A DNA stretch of 64,000 bases from Anoplopoma fimbria (GCF_027596085.1 NC_072469.1:17738238-17802237), one strand, 5' to 3'. Positions 14,520 to 26,197 are shown, counted from the first letter of the stretch. A program made the numbers and translations. Notes: generated by a model from the letters alone, not told the origin.

Positions 14520-15627
14520 TTCAGATTTGCCACGTGCCCCCTGGCTCATTGAAAAACCACCGATGCCCAACTGAAACGACAAACTGACGCTGCCACGTCA
14601 GGAGATATGTTACGCCCTTTAGTATCTGAGTGGTAAATTCATACATGTCAAAAATTGAAGTGATCTGTGGTTTCCAAAGTTCTACAGCAATCATGTTGAC
14701 TTCTAGCAGCATCGTTTTAATGTTTTATTTTTGTAACAAACCAAAGGTTTTTACAGATTAACACATCTCTCAACAGACCACCTGTTATTCACTTTATTAT
14801 TTTATCTAATCCAAATGCATGTTTTTTCACGTTAGCTACACCAATGCATGTTTTCAGAGTGATACCCAGTTTCCATCTGAGGAGCTCCCACCAAAATGTT
14901 AATCTTATTTTTTAGACAATATGACTGTTTTCAATCTGATTTTAATAGGAAAACATTTTTGTCATGGTCTTGTTGACACATAAATACCCCAACCATGTGT
15001 CAAACTTTTGCTAACCAAATACAACCTCTGAAAGATGAGCATTTAAATTCCATTTCATGTAAAACTAAGGCTGTGATTTGATCTTAGAAAGCAAACACTG
15101 CATTTTGCCATCAAAGAGAAGTGAAGGACTTCTAAGGATGTGGGCTATTATTGTTTTGATGTGATACATTGATACTCCGGTGCCAAGAAAACTCAAAAGC
15201 AGCTGGATGGAAACTGCAGAACCTGTTCAGTTGGCAGTCAAACAAGTACTAAGCTGTACAATGAGCCTGCACAGTATGTCTCAACATACCCATCCATCCC
15301 TCCGTTTGCTTTTGAAAGCAAAATGTATCCTTTACAACTCAATCCGTCGGCCTGTATGTATCATGTCTGCCTCCTTCCAAACTCTGTGTCGGTTTTAGGA
15401 GAGGAGGAACAAAGATATCAGTCCAAAGCAACCATGCTTCTCTTGCAAACACCTCCACACTTTTCAGGGAAAGCAGGTATTATTGAAGGTGTTTAGGAAA
15501 TCTTGAATATACAGTTAATCTAAAGCCTTTTATATCGGCTGTTTCCTCGTAATTTCATCATGTCTGGTTGATGGCATGTTTTTTTTGTTTTTTTTTAACA
15601 GACAGTCCGTGAGACAGTTTTATTCAG
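14520..15627. other. Spacer, no gene seen
   Basis: AT-rich with a T-rich stretch at 15,579-15,597. Open frames (14,521-14,712 minus, 15,180-15,398 plus) are unrecognised and lack flanking splice signals. Confidence 0.55.
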
Positions 15628-15895
15628 GCGGCAACCTCCATGTCTGAAAAGTGAAACCAATGACTTAAGCCTTAAATTTGCATTATTTCAAACTACCGGC
15701 AAGGGGCAACTCCTCTTTTTGCAAAAGGAAGTTTGATTTTTAAAGTGTCTATGAAGTAGAGTCATTTTCTCATAGACTTTAAAATCAAACTTATTTTTGA
15801 GTAAACAGTAAACATTGTAAACATGAGTTTATGGTCTCAGTCGCTTAGTCTTCTTAAACACAGCATGAGGTTTGTTGTATGGTGTCATTGCCTCA
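15628..15895 (+). mobile_element. Dispersed teleost repeat fragment
   Basis: Phrases such as GGCGGCAACCTCCATGTCTG, AAAGTGAAACCAATGAC and ACTACCGGCAAGGGGCAACT follow the order I recall for an abundant percomorph repeat. Its later part includes CTTCTTAAACACAGCATGA. Inside it, 15,729-15,754 and 15,770-15,792 are near-complementary arms. No protein is encoded and the class is unknown to me. Confidence 0.6.
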
Positions 15896-16034
15896 TTACA
15901 GTAACACTACCATCGTCTGTTTAAAGTAGTTTATATTGGAACCAAAGCATACGGTAAAATACCTATTGAAAGTTAAACAATAAGCCTCATACCCATCTAC
16001 AGACTCAACTCACACAGACAACCTGTGTTTGTTG

Positions 16035-16215
16035 GTGGGTTGGTTGGTTGTTGGGTCAGTGATAAAAAGGGCTCTCCGAGGCCAGATTGAGGCTGATTTG
16101 GTCTCAGTGAATATGTCTCACTTCCCCCTCAGTGAAGCCGGCATGCCCCCCGGTCCTGATTTACTCCTGATTCGCGGGCTGCTTCTGTCATAGCCAGGCA
16201 CCAATGAGGCCTCTA
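16035..16215. promoter_or_regulatory. Candidate CNE
   Basis: Balanced, unique-looking sequence with words such as GAGGCTGATTTGGTCTCAG and CTGATTTACTCCTGATTCGC. It is bounded on the left by a TTGGTTGG simple stretch and on the right by CA-rich DNA. No open frame of note. Confidence 0.3.
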
Positions 16216-16371
16216 TGAGACATATACTACTGTAAAAGCACCCACACACGCACACACAAACAGTATATGCATATATTTACATGCCTGCACAGCACTATGT
16301 GCTTGATTGTCGACATGTAAACAGACCTCTGCCATCTCACACATAGATAGAGACTACAACATTGTAAAGAT

Positions 16372-16505
<134 letters not shown>

Positions 16506-16808
16506 AAAAGCTAAAGGTAAAAGCAGATGGAGATCCCTGCGGGCTTCGGCAATGACTTCTAAGCCCTGGTCTCCAGGGACTGCTGGGATTTTCATTTCAA
16601 TGGGCCCTACATATTCATCACTTTCCCTCTCCCCACCCTATCTTTAAACCCTTCTGCTGGCCATTTCAGGCATGGAGTCTCCCAAACTGGCAACCCAGCC
16701 AGGAGAAGTGAAACAAACAGAGGGCCTGGGCAGAACAGCAAGTGGGTGGATAAAACTCACAGACTCACATGCACACACATGCAGTCATACATGCAACCCC
16801 CGCTCCAT

Positions 16809-16815
<7 letters not shown>

Positions 16816-16887
<72 letters not shown>
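16816..16887. repeat. (CA)36 microsatellite
   Basis: A pure dinucleotide array of about 72 bp, preceded by CA-rich degenerate sequence from 16,760. Confidence 0.97.
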
Positions 16888-16892
<5 letters not shown>

Positions 16893-17004
16893 AACACACA
16901 CCAAACATAGCACAGAGAGCCAAGAGCCAACAATGTGCCTTTGTTTTAAGGAAGGCTCTCTTATTAAATCAAATATCAGGGCCGTCTTTCAAGCCGGCCT
17001 TTGT

Positions 17005-17270
17005 CTGTGTGTTCAGCTCAATCCTCTCTGGCCTCTCGGCCCCCGACGGCCTGTGCTAGAGTGTTAAGAGAACCCATTGACATCCCTAGATTAACATATA
17101 TTAAGGGGTTAAATGAAAGTGCCATTATTGTGGTTTAAGAGTGAAAGCGACCCGTGGGATGTTATGCTTCCCACTTGAAGCTATGAATGGTTAATGCTAA
17201 GCAGCACTTCATTATGCGAGCGCACTTTATTGACGGTGTCTATCAGAGCTGGAAAATCTCCTTGTGAAAA
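17005..17270. promoter_or_regulatory. Candidate enhancer-like CNE
   Basis: Shows GATTAACATA (17,088), GGTTAATG (17,189), CATTATGCGAG (17,210) and CACTTTATTGACGG (17,223), the last resembling a HOX/CDX-type TTTATTG site. Composition is balanced and non-repetitive. It directly follows GC-rich CTCTCGGCCCCCGACGGCC. Confidence 0.4.
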
Positions 17271-17928
17271 GCTGTTGAAGTTAAACAGCCTGAATCCAAG
17301 CAGGTTGAGTTGATACTGTGAGGAGTCCTCAACATATTTATGGATGATAAAACACAATAGCAATTCAGTGTTTATGGAGGCTTGGAGGGGTTTAGAAAAA
17401 TGAGTCAGTAGTTTTACCATGTTATGTCTCAGGTGCAATTAAGCATACAATTGAACTAATATTTTGTGATTAGAAATGCAGAGACTACTCCAAATCCTTA
17501 ACCATTGCTTTCACTAAGACGTGTGGGTGTCTGTGTGAAAGCAGTGGCTGTAGCGATGATGCCGCAGGTATACATGACAGTATAGGGTGACGGGGATTTC
17601 CAGAGCTCGTCCCAATTGACATGGATATGAGGATCAGGTAAAAGACACTGTGTTGTGTCATCCCAACACACAGGATCTGGTTACGGCCATCCTGTCTGAG
17701 AAAAAGATTGTTGTCATTTGTATGGGTGCTTCGGAGTTCAGACATTGAGGAATTATGTACATTTTTTAAAAGACAGTTCAAAAGATTTCAGGATTTACTT
17801 ACAAGAGTAGTATGTTGGAGATACAGGTTAGTAATCAATCACACAACATCAAACAACAATGGGAAATGTATGTTAACCATCATTTGCTTTTTGTTAGCTG
17901 ATGCAGACAGCCGTGGTGTGATGTCAAA

Positions 17929-18029
<101 letters not shown>

Positions 18030-18167
18030 CAGACAGGAGTGCATGAGTGTAAGGCGTCTGTCAGAGGAGCGCTGACATTGATGAGAGCAAACTGGATGGA
18101 GACAACGTCTGTCCAGACAGAGGCCTCATCATCACTGCAATCCTTTTGATCATCCCTCCTTCTCTCC

Positions 18168-18174
<7 letters not shown>

Positions 18175-18200
<26 letters not shown>
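18175..18200. repeat. (TC)13 microsatellite
   Basis: A pure CT run inside a longer pyrimidine-rich stretch (18,150-18,205). Confidence 0.93.
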
Positions 18201-18500
18201 CTTCTGTTGGGCTGTCTCTTTTCCAACATCCAAAAACAGATGAGCGATCTCAGTTATGGCACATGACACACACCCTTTTGTCTTTTGAGTTTTTCAGTGT
18301 AGCTGACCCCTCCACCCCCCACCCCGATGTTCCCACTCACATGCATCCGTGCACACACCCACACACTCTCATCCCTCTCTCCCTGACAAGACAGACCATG
18401 GAGGAAATCCTGCTGCATCACTCAGTGGAAATGATAATAGGTTCATACTGGTCACATTCAGTTTTTTAATTTCTATATTTTATCTACCTTTAACCAGTCT

Positions 18501-18730
18501 TTAAAGCAATAGTTTGAGTGATACACTTATTCACTTTTTTTTTGCCAAGAAGTCGAGGAATGATACCACTCTCATATCTCATATTTGTCCGTTAAATATA
18601 GGGCTACAGCCAGCAGCTGATAGCTTAGCTTAGCATAAAGAGGTGAAGCAGGGGGTAGCTATTAGCCTGGCTCTGTTTGAAGGTGATACTCTGCCTACTA
18701 GCGCCAAGTACTAAAGAATTAGACGCTTAC
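18501..18730 (+). mobile_element. Dispersed teleost repeat fragment (GCTTAGCTTAGCATAAAG type)
   Basis: Carries TTAAAGCAATAGTTTGAG, GATACCACTCTCATATCTCA, GCTACAGCCAGCAGCTGATA, GCTTAGCTTAGCATAAAGAG and GCCTGGCTCTGTTTGAAGGT in the order I recall for a very common percomorph repeat. It is degenerate and has no coding frame. Part of the same family recurs in inverted halves at 54,935-55,201. Confidence 0.7.
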
Positions 18731-19495
18731 GTTTGCAAGGGTTTGGTAATGAAATACTTGTACCTTCATCCATTACACTAAATGTACCACTGTGTGGATC
18801 TGTGCATGCCATTGAAGCTGTGTTGCTGCAGTTTAACCTGTGGTAAAGTCCTTGTCTCTATAATTAAAAGTAACAAAGAACTGTTTATGAAGTTGAATCT
18901 TTACTAGCGATGATGTGTGTGTGACATATGCCAAGAGAACCTGGAGCTCAAAGGTGAAATCTACTTTTCTTCTCACTGAAGGAAGGGAGCTGGTAATCCG
19001 AGCTAGGTGAAGTCACCAGTTGAGATATGGAATCCATTGTGAGGGCAGCAGGGTGCGGCGTTAAGAAGAATTGATGAGTGTGCGGTTGAATCTGTCATGT
19101 GTCAGAGAGCCGCGCTTTGTAATTGTGTTACTTTTGAAACACTTTCAAAAGTCAAAGTGCAACAACAAATGCTGCGTCCAACACATAACAAAAGGCAGAC
19201 ACTGAGAAGGGAGATGATCAAATGAGGTCATGGAATGAGAGTGAACATTGAAACAGTCAGGTTATAGACTAAAGTCATCTTTTAGATTATGACAGCTTAT
19301 ATAAAGCAGAACAATCAGTTCCCATATTAGGTTTCAACACAGTTGTTTAAGGACTACGCTTCATTCCCATTATTACCTATCATGTTACGTAACACTTTTT
19401 TGGCAAGATGGTTGTTAAGATCAGATTCTATCTCAAACCTGGGGGCGTGTCACTGGCACGGCTTCTCTCAGCAAAGCTAGAACATTTGCTGCAGT
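18731..19495. other. Spacer with one balanced patch
   Basis: No gene seen. The patch 18,985-19,140 (GGTAATCCGAGCTAGGTGAA, GCAGGGTGCGGCGTTAAG) is more complex than its surroundings and might be a weak CNE. The rest is AT-rich. Confidence 0.5.
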
Positions 19496-19499
19496 TTAT

Positions 19500-19740
19500 C
19501 ATAGTTTGTCTCTGGCTCCCATGGTGGATTTCGGCAACAAATGTCAGAGCATTGAGTCTCATCCTTTGTTATTGAGATGAAACCAGCCCCCGAAGTCCTC
19601 GCAGACTGAGTAAACAAAGCTAATAGAAAACCGTGCAGGCCTGATTAGCCTGCCTTATTACATTGTTTGCATAGAACATCATTAGAACAACGGCCATTTC
19701 TCTTGCCAGAGAGTAAGAACAACTGCCTGTTGATTATTTG
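19500..19740. promoter_or_regulatory. Candidate CNE with SOX-, FOX- and octamer-like words
   Basis: Contains CCTTTGTTATTGAG (19,563, SOX-like), GAGTAAACAAAGC (19,608, FOX-like), CCTGATTAGCCTG (19,641) and CATTGTTTGCATAG (19,661, mixed SOX/octamer-like). Sequence complexity is high and no frame is plausible. Confidence 0.4.
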
Positions 19741-20753
19741 TTTAAAAACAACAGCAGATAAACTATTAGTGATTTGGAGGTCAAATTGTGAATTTGTCAA
19801 ATTATTTTAAGAAATATTGCATTTAGTTCTAGTTCAAGAATGATATATCCTAGCCTTAAATCATGAATGCAAAGACTTTTACAATAAGAATTTTTAATAT
19901 ATTTAGCTTGATTAGTGGCTCCTATCTACCTGTTTGGGATCAATACACAATATGGAGATGTGATTTATCACACCTGGAATAGCCTGACTCACTAGATGCA
20001 GACTGTGGCTATACACCTGCCATTGGCGCTTGTCTAACATAGTCTTCTCTGCTTTCTATTTTGCAGGGGCACCGTCGCTGCATCCTGTTCTTTACGCACC
20101 AAAGACAATTGTGATTTGTTTAAAGAAATATAAATATAAAAGAATGATTATTTGTGGGGCAGACTTTTCTTTAGTGCTTACACAGCAAGGAAGGGTTGGC
20201 TATGTAAGATTACTTAATGATTAATGAATGGCTCTAACCTCATGGCAATGCAACAAAAGGGTCATGGAAAATAAAAAACACAAATATCATTGGGTTACTT
20301 CCGATCACTTGATTGATGATTAAAAAATGGAGAAAAAAATTGAGATTGCACGAACATAACTACAATCATCATAAACTGTATAATAACTGTTGAAATATTC
20401 CACACACACTCTGTAATGTTAAAATGTATTTATTGTAAACTTCGTACCATATGGGATTTCTTCCAAAATTACAAGTAATTTAAATATTTTTTATAGATAG
20501 ATTATTTTTTTGATATTTTGCAGGTAACAACAATATGTTAAGTGATCCTACCAAACCTTTTCAATATTTGAGTGGTAAATGTTGGCATGCTGTGTGTTTT
20601 TAATCTTTTATTTTTGGATGGTTAAGTATATACTTCCGGAGCTCTACCACAAGAAAAAAGCCTTCTTTGCTCTGTGACAGACCCAGATCATGTGACTGAG
20701 GAGATGAGGAAGTGTTGACAGAATCCTCCCTAAAAAATACACATATAATAAAA
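19741..20753. other. AT-rich spacer, no gene seen
   Basis: The frame at 20,030-20,224 (+) follows a splice-acceptor-like TTCTATTTTGCAG but has no donor and no recognisable peptide. Otherwise AT-rich. Confidence 0.55.
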
Positions 20754-20774
20754 ACACACACACACACACACACA
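20754..20774. repeat. (AC)10 microsatellite
   Basis: A 21-bp pure run, interrupted afterwards by AAACACA. Confidence 0.93.
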
Positions 20775-20974
20775 AACACAATCTTGTGAAAGCTGATATC
20801 TTGTGAAACTGCTCGCAGATTCTTATGTAGAGGAAGAAGGGATTAGGGCAAAAGGATGGGGAGGAGTAAAAAAAAGAAAAAAAGGAGAAACGCTAGAGCA
20901 AACAGAATTCATGTTCTTTTTTTCCTCTTTTCATCCATGCAGTATCTGTCTGTCTCCTTCCTTGAAGCTATGAG

Positions 20975-21115
20975 GCAGCAGTGATTGTCCCCCATAGGTC
21001 CCAGGGTCCCCGCGGTGGAGGCCCACCCTACAGCCATGCCCCAAGACACAGAGTCTGATGAGGAGCACAAGGCCACGAAGGCTTACCCTGAAAGCCCAGG
21101 GGAAACACACACTCA
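20975..21115 (+). other. GC-rich exon-like patch of unknown nature
   Basis: A GC-rich island in AT-rich surroundings. One + strand frame would include a polar peptide containing MPQDTESDEEHKA, which resembles a disordered protein region. An acceptor-like CATGCAG lies at about 20,935-20,941, but in-frame stops separate it from the patch and no clean donor was seen. It could equally be a CNE. Downstream (21,120-21,330) is CA-rich degenerate DNA. Confidence 0.2.
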
Positions 21116-22214
21116 TACAGAGAGAGGCAGGCGAGCACAAATGCATGCACAAAGGCGAGCATGCACATGCACAATCGGCCAGACATGTAGAGTGCACATA
21201 TGAACACGCAAACAGACAGATAAACACAAAAGCAGGTGGATGCACTCATTCACTGGCACACGTACACACAGACTGGCACAGTATCAAAAACGCAGTAAAC
21301 CACGGACCGGCACAAACGCAGACCCGCTGGTACTCCCTGGCACAGCAACTTGCTATCACATCAGACATGTAACTGTACTCTCAGAAATAAACTCTGTACC
21401 AAATCAATATTTTCACCTTTACGTTCATATCTAATCTTTATTTACCCATATGTCACAATGGGCTTGACATCTCTTTTACTCTGGCCAAGGAGACATTACA
21501 GTGAAACTGGCATGAATGAAAACAATATAACGAGTTCATACATGGAGTTGAATAAAAAACAAAGTGCATTTTCAGTTAGCCTGTCTGTCTATTTCAACGC
21601 TATTATTACAGTTTGAAAATTTGGGCTTGAAAGATGTTTTGTTTTATTCGATAAGAATGTGATAATGTAATTGCAATAAGTGCAATTCTAACTTAGGCTA
21701 AGTTTCTGATAAAGTGGAAACGTCCTATAGTCTGAGAAAAGAAAAATAGTGTAATTGTTGACAGAGTTTCCCATCTACAGTGCATTGCCTCAGATTGGTG
21801 CCCAAGGCCTCGATATAACCAAAAAAATATGTGCACCTCAGTGGGACCAATTTTTGAATTTTTCCAAACAAACCTGAACCAGCGCAAAAGAATAAGGAGT
21901 CATCTGCTATTGACATAAAGAGCTTAATCCTGCCTACCACTAACTAGCTCTTCTAAGACTAAACCTCTCACCTCTGAGTTGGCTAACTAGCCATCACTGC
22001 TGCCTGTTGGCTACACACCTGCCCCAATAACACCTAGAGGCAGGGGTGGGCCCCAAGAGGACATACACACACACACACACAAACACACATTTATGTTTAA
22101 ACCTGAGTGTGTTTACTTCACACACACACACACAGACTCATGAGCTGCTCCTGCACAAACAGTCTCGGACACGTACTCAAACCTCCACACACACTAATAA
22201 GCACATACACAACC
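21116..22214. other. Spacer with degenerate CA-rich DNA
   Basis: Degenerate CACA/GCACA words dominate 21,116-21,330 and 22,060-22,200, with a short (AC) run near 22,066-22,080. The middle is AT-rich. The opposite-strand frames here are artefacts of this composition. No gene seen. Confidence 0.6.
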
Positions 22215-22450
22215 AGTTTATGTGTCATTCACCGACTGTCCTTTTGTCAGAGCTGTTGCAATTATGGCTAACAAATACACACCGGGTGCTGAAGAAACAC
22301 CCGGCGTGCTAAAGTAAATTAGCAATATTAGGAATGTGCACTCGTCATTTGTAGTCAATTTCCTGTCGCTAATGAGATTAGAAACAATGCTGTCAGTCAA
22401 GAAACAGTGGCAAACCATTTCCATTTTGTTATTTTCTTTTTTCCCCGTAA
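22215..22450. promoter_or_regulatory. Candidate CNE containing a small hairpin
   Basis: Balanced sequence with CTGTCGCTAATGAGATTAG near 22,363 (two homeodomain cores). At 22,278-22,288 and 22,298-22,308 lie 11-nt arms with one mismatch around a 9-nt loop. Outer GCTAA (22,267) and TTAGC (22,319) extend the symmetry. Confidence 0.35.
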
Positions 22451-22907
22451 TCACGCCATTGGTTTAGTAATCATGAAAAAAAGGAGGATATGGCAGCAGT
22501 GTTTAATTACATTTTGAATATCATGGAGTTTTTAGTCACTTGGAAATGTCATTTCATATGATATTAGATTAATATTAACAGTAAATGAGGTCCATAATAT
22601 GAAATCCTAATTTCCGTGGGGATATGACAAGGGAATAGGCTAATAACCACAGCACAAACAAACAATTTTAATTGTTATGATGATGGTTTCACAAGATAAG
22701 AAATAGTGATGGAAATTGCTTCATGATTTTTGTGTTATTATTAGACAAATATGTAATCTGTTTTATAACTCAGCTATGTGACAGTACAGTAAGTTCTTCA
22801 GTATGCCTTCTTTACTCCTCATCTCTCCCCTATCTTTGTCTTGCTATTCATCACCTCCCTCCTTACATTTCTTTTCCTCTTGCATCTTCTCCACCTCCCC
22901 TCTCAAA

Positions 22908-22931
22908 CCCCCCCCCCGACCCCCCCCCCCC
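22908..22931. repeat. C-rich run interrupted by GA
   Basis: C10, then GA, then C12, closing a pyrimidine-rich stretch that begins near 22,800. The complementary strand is G-rich and could form quadruplex structure. Confidence 0.9.
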
Positions 22932-22965
22932 AGTGGGGACTGTCAGTTTGGATGGTGGCAGTGGT

Positions 22966-22983
22966 GACCAGAAGAGGGCAGAC
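22966..22983 (+). promoter_or_regulatory. CTCF-like motif
   Basis: The word GACCAGAAGAGGGCAGAC fits the published CTCF core (CCASYAGRKGGCRS) except for one position. It lies just after the C-rich run. A motif match alone does not show binding. Confidence 0.3.
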
Positions 22984-23059
22984 ATACTGTATTTAATCTC
23001 GTATCCTGTTATACTCTCTCTCACAAGCATACAATCATATTTCATTTTTTTTTAGACGT

Positions 23060-23540
23060 AACCACATTATTGTTGCTTGAACATACAGCAAAGGGTATAT
23101 TTGTTTATGTATTTATTGTCATTAGCTTCAGTAAGATAAGCCTCTTTCCTGCTCTGTTTGTTAAGCTTAACAAGTACCACAGAAGCATTCACTTAATCCA
23201 AAAGTAAACATTAAAAATCACCGTCATCATCCATTTAGATATGCACAGTTTAATTGGAGCATTGACATCGTATTTCTACAGATTGGCATGGGGAGAAGAC
23301 ATGTGCACCATAAAGATCATTTGTTTGTGTGTAAATGCAGCCAACCACTGACCACTTATGCTCTTGCTCATCCAGGAAAGGGCAGGACCATAGACAGCAC
23401 TGGACATTATTACACATTGATTTAAAATCCTCCTCCTTTCCTCTCTGTGTTATCTGATCACACGGGCAGAATGGCCGGCCTCTCTCTCCCTGTCTGTCTA
23501 GCTGCCTCTCTCTCTCTGCTCTTTTTTATGGTGTATTTCA
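23060..23540. other. AT-rich spacer, no gene seen
   Basis: No supported gene, repeat family or RNA. CT-rich simple sequence appears at 23,475-23,525. Confidence 0.55.
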
Positions 23541-23544
23541 GATC

Positions 23545-23960
23545 CTGGATGCCTGAGGCCTTTGCACACCTCACTCTTCCTCCCTCCCTCCTTGTAACCC
23601 TCCCCCTTAGTGCTAATGAGTTAGTGGTGCTAACAGCGCAGGGCTAGCTAGCCTGCTGATGAAATGTAAATGGGCAGTAATGAGCACAACCACAGTCACA
23701 TGAGGGGGACACTGCCATAGCAAGTCATACTATCCTCCCTGCCTGCATCTTTCAAACACTGTGTTCCTGATGGACAGGCCCCAGTCCCAGTGTGGGCAAG
23801 TGACTGACAGGGCCTGGCGCCCGCGCTGAGGGGACCCCAGTGGGCCTCTGGAGTGGCCCTTTATGACCGACCGCAGGGACAAGGATAGTGACAGCGGCTT
23901 GGTCTCGCTGGCCGTTCTAAACTGGTCCATTAATTACACCAAACCCTTAGAGAAAATTAA
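23545..23960. promoter_or_regulatory. Candidate CNE pair
   Basis: The first part (23,600-23,705) has GTGCTAATGAGTTAGTGG and GGGCAGTAATGAGCACAA. The second (23,800-23,960) is GC-richer and ends in GTCCATTAATTACACC (palindromic ATTAAT-type core at about 23,929). Between them lies ordinary sequence. No frame is convincing. Confidence 0.35.
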
Positions 23961-24006
23961 CAGGCAAATCTAATAACATAGAAGAGGAGGCGGTTTGTGT
24001 GTGTGG

Positions 24007-24013
<7 letters not shown>

Positions 24014-24065
<52 letters not shown>
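24014..24065. repeat. (TG)26 microsatellite
   Basis: A pure 52-bp dinucleotide array, preceded by an imperfect GTGTGGGTGTATA. Confidence 0.97.
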
Positions 24066-24068
<3 letters not shown>

Positions 24069-24169
24069 GATTGTATCCATACACACCAGTTCTATCCAAA
24101 CCCTGCTATTGTAAAGGAGGAACGCTCCAAGCTTATTGTCACCACTGACACTCATCAAACAGGGGTTTC

Positions 24170-24400
24170 TGACACTTAAGGTCAATGATTTAAGGCCCAA
24201 CAACAGGTTTAGTGAGGGCAGTAAATTTCATCACTGTGGGCAATAAATTGCCACATTTGATGTTAAGTCCTCCCTTAGCAATTACGAGACCTCAGTGTGG
24301 GAGTTTCTCTAATTGGTGATTCATGACGAACCATAAATGATGATTCTCCACATGGAGGTTTGATGACATCTGAAAAGATTCATTAAAAAACATTTGACTT
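24170..24400. promoter_or_regulatory. Candidate CNE
   Basis: High-complexity sequence including GGGCAATAAATTGCCAC (near-palindromic), CTTAGCAATTACGAGACC, TCTCTAATTGGTGATTCATG and ACCATAAATGATGATTC. No coding frame. Confidence 0.35.
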
Positions 24401-25137
24401 TATGTTGTATTGAAGTTAAAGTGATTCATCAGTCATTCCAGTAATGAGATGATGTAATGAGGCTGATCATTTGATGAGTGAAATTCATCAGTCAATATTT
24501 CTAAAACAGTGAATATGATTATATCATCTAATGATACATACTGTATACTATATATATAATTATAATATTCGTTGGTAGTGGTTCACATATTAATATCAGC
24601 ATTTTAAAGCAATGCTTTTTAATCGATCATGTCATTCTGAAAGATGCTATTATTCAACAGTTCTTTTCATAAAGCAGCTGGCTGCATCTTGACATAGGTC
24701 AGCTTATTGCAGAGAGTAAAAAAAAAGAATATTGCAGCCACCGCAGAATTAGGAAGATTTTTAACTGGTTTTAGCTAGAAAGCTGAAAATGACATATAGT
24801 ATCCCCTTGAAAAAATGCATTTAACTGTAATATTAAGAAAGTATGCAAAGTAAACAGTTATTATTGCTTTTATACTTTTGAAATATTTCAAAAATAACAT
24901 TTGAACTCCATTAAACACTATGGAGGACAAGATTTCAAACTACTTCCTCTTACAATGTTTAAACCTGACACTCCAGGTTCCACTATAATATATACAATAC
25001 TCCATAGTCTCCATTCATTATTTTTGTAATTTGCTACATCTTATAAGATAACATGAATGATATATAAATAAAAAAATGAATAACATGCAAACGCCTTTTT
25101 TACTTTCATACCTTTATAAGTGTGTGTTTGAGTGTGT
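24401..25137. other. AT-rich spacer, no gene seen
   Basis: Strongly AT-rich, with GATGA/TCATC words and TATATATA near 24,552. Nothing else was supported. Confidence 0.55.
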
Positions 25138-25345
25138 GTCCATAGACTGTATATAAGAAGTGGACATAGTCATTGTGACACACCCATTGGTTTCTGGACT
25201 GCCATTTTAAAGCCTCATATACAGTTGCCCTCTTGGCTTTATGCAACCAGAAGTGACAGAAGAGGGTGGAGCTAAATACAACGAAACGCTGGATAAGACC
25301 TTTTAAGTTGACCAAAAGGGCTAAAACTAACTTACATGGAATGAA
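25138..25345 (+). mobile_element. Dispersed teleost repeat (CATAGACTGTATATAAGAAG type)
   Basis: Reads CATAGACTGTATATAAGAAG, GTGGACATAGTCATTGTGAC, CCCATTGGTTTCTGGACTGC, AACCAGAAGTGACAGA and GAGGGTGGAGCTAAATACA in succession, which I recall as one of the commonest percomorph dispersed repeats. It lies about 300 bp upstream of the exon cluster. Its long frame (25,266-25,523) is not a gene. Confidence 0.75.
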
Positions 25346-25641
25346 AGCACACCGTAAAAAGGTTGAAGTTAATGCAACTCAAAATCCTTATGACTTTATT
25401 TATTTGTGTTACTTCGTAAAATTCTGTAACAGTTGGACTGGTGTTTACACAGTCCGTGGGAGTCCAAATCCTCCATGTCTTTGTAATTTAATTCATGAAC
25501 ATTATGCAATTTTCCTGTTCTGATAACTATAGAACTATAAACTCTATAAAAATAATTTTGTATTTATGGTATTTTTTTTACCATAACTGTCATTTAAGTT
25601 GCATGTTAAGACAGGTGGTTTTATTTGTCTCACACTTGTAG

Positions 25642-25730
25642 ATATGCAGCTTTAATGGATGACATATGCCAAGAAAAGGAACGTTATACAGACCAACTGA
25701 GAAAACATCTTCTCTCTCCTGAAGCTCTAG
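25642..25730 (+). CDS. Exon A of an unrecognised coiled-coil protein gene (internal exon)
   Basis: An 89-bp block lies between AG (25,640-25,641) and the donor GTACGA at 25,731. After one leading base it reads 29 codons without a stop, including ALMDDICQEKERYTDQLRKH, then leaves one base (G). The peptide is charged and helix-prone, as in coiled-coil proteins. It would enter in phase 2 and leave in phase 1. That leftover G joins exon B to give a glutamate codon. No upstream exon that would supply the split codon was identified. I do not recognise the family, so no function is proposed. Confidence 0.5.
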
Positions 25731-25947
25731 GTACGATATCATTTCGTATCACTTGTGTTGTGTTTAATGTTGTTGAATACTGAAAGTGAAATTTTAAATT
25801 CAGTGGCCTCTTCAGTTTTGTTAAGCACTTTTTGAAAATGTAGGAAATTATAGAATATGGTCTGTAATAGACATTGGCATTCAGACATCATTCGGTGTAA
25901 TTTACACTTCCCTGGGAATATCTCTATACTATGTCTCTGATGTGCAG

Positions 25948-26033
25948 AACTTCAGAATACCTTAAACCGAAATGACGCCACATTTAGGAAGCTCATTTGT
26001 CTTCTTTGTTGGTTCTCATAGAAAACACACAAG
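25948..26033 (+). pseudogene. Exon B, doubtful: in-frame TAG
   Basis: An 86-bp block lies between TGTGCAG and the donor GTGTTG at 26,034. Joined to the leftover G of exon A it reads ELQNTLNRNDATFRKLI, continues through a hydrophobic-looking stretch, meets TAG at 26,019-26,021, and then reads KTHK to the donor in phase 0. Its length restores the phase needed by exon C, which argues for a real or formerly real exon. The TAG argues for decay, a sequence error or a wrong boundary. A polypyrimidine-like TTTGTCTTCTTTGTTGG and CATAG just before AAAACACACAAG allow an alternative short exon, but that exon breaks the phase. Confidence 0.3.
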
Positions 26034-26197
26034 GTGTTGGGGGAGGAGCAGCAGACTGAATGCAGAGGAGGGCATAAAGGTGGTGAAAGGTGGACCAGAA
26101 AAACTTGACCTGGAAACTGCAACAGTCAATCGACATGATTGTTGGATTTGAATGATTGTGTGTCTGTAATGTGTTGTTTTGTGTCTCCATCCTCCAG

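Noticed and set aside
15729..15792. Inverted arms of about 24 nt with a short loop
   Set aside because: They lie inside a recognised dispersed repeat, so the symmetry belongs to the family rather than to a local RNA gene.
20030..20224. 64-codon frame after an acceptor-like TTTTGCAG
   Set aside because: No donor follows, the peptide is not recognisable and the DNA is AT-rich spacer.
26019..26021. Recoding of the in-frame TAG in exon B
   Set aside because: Vertebrates use UGA, not UAG, for selenocysteine, and nothing in the context supports programmed readthrough. Decay, error or a wrong exon border is simpler.
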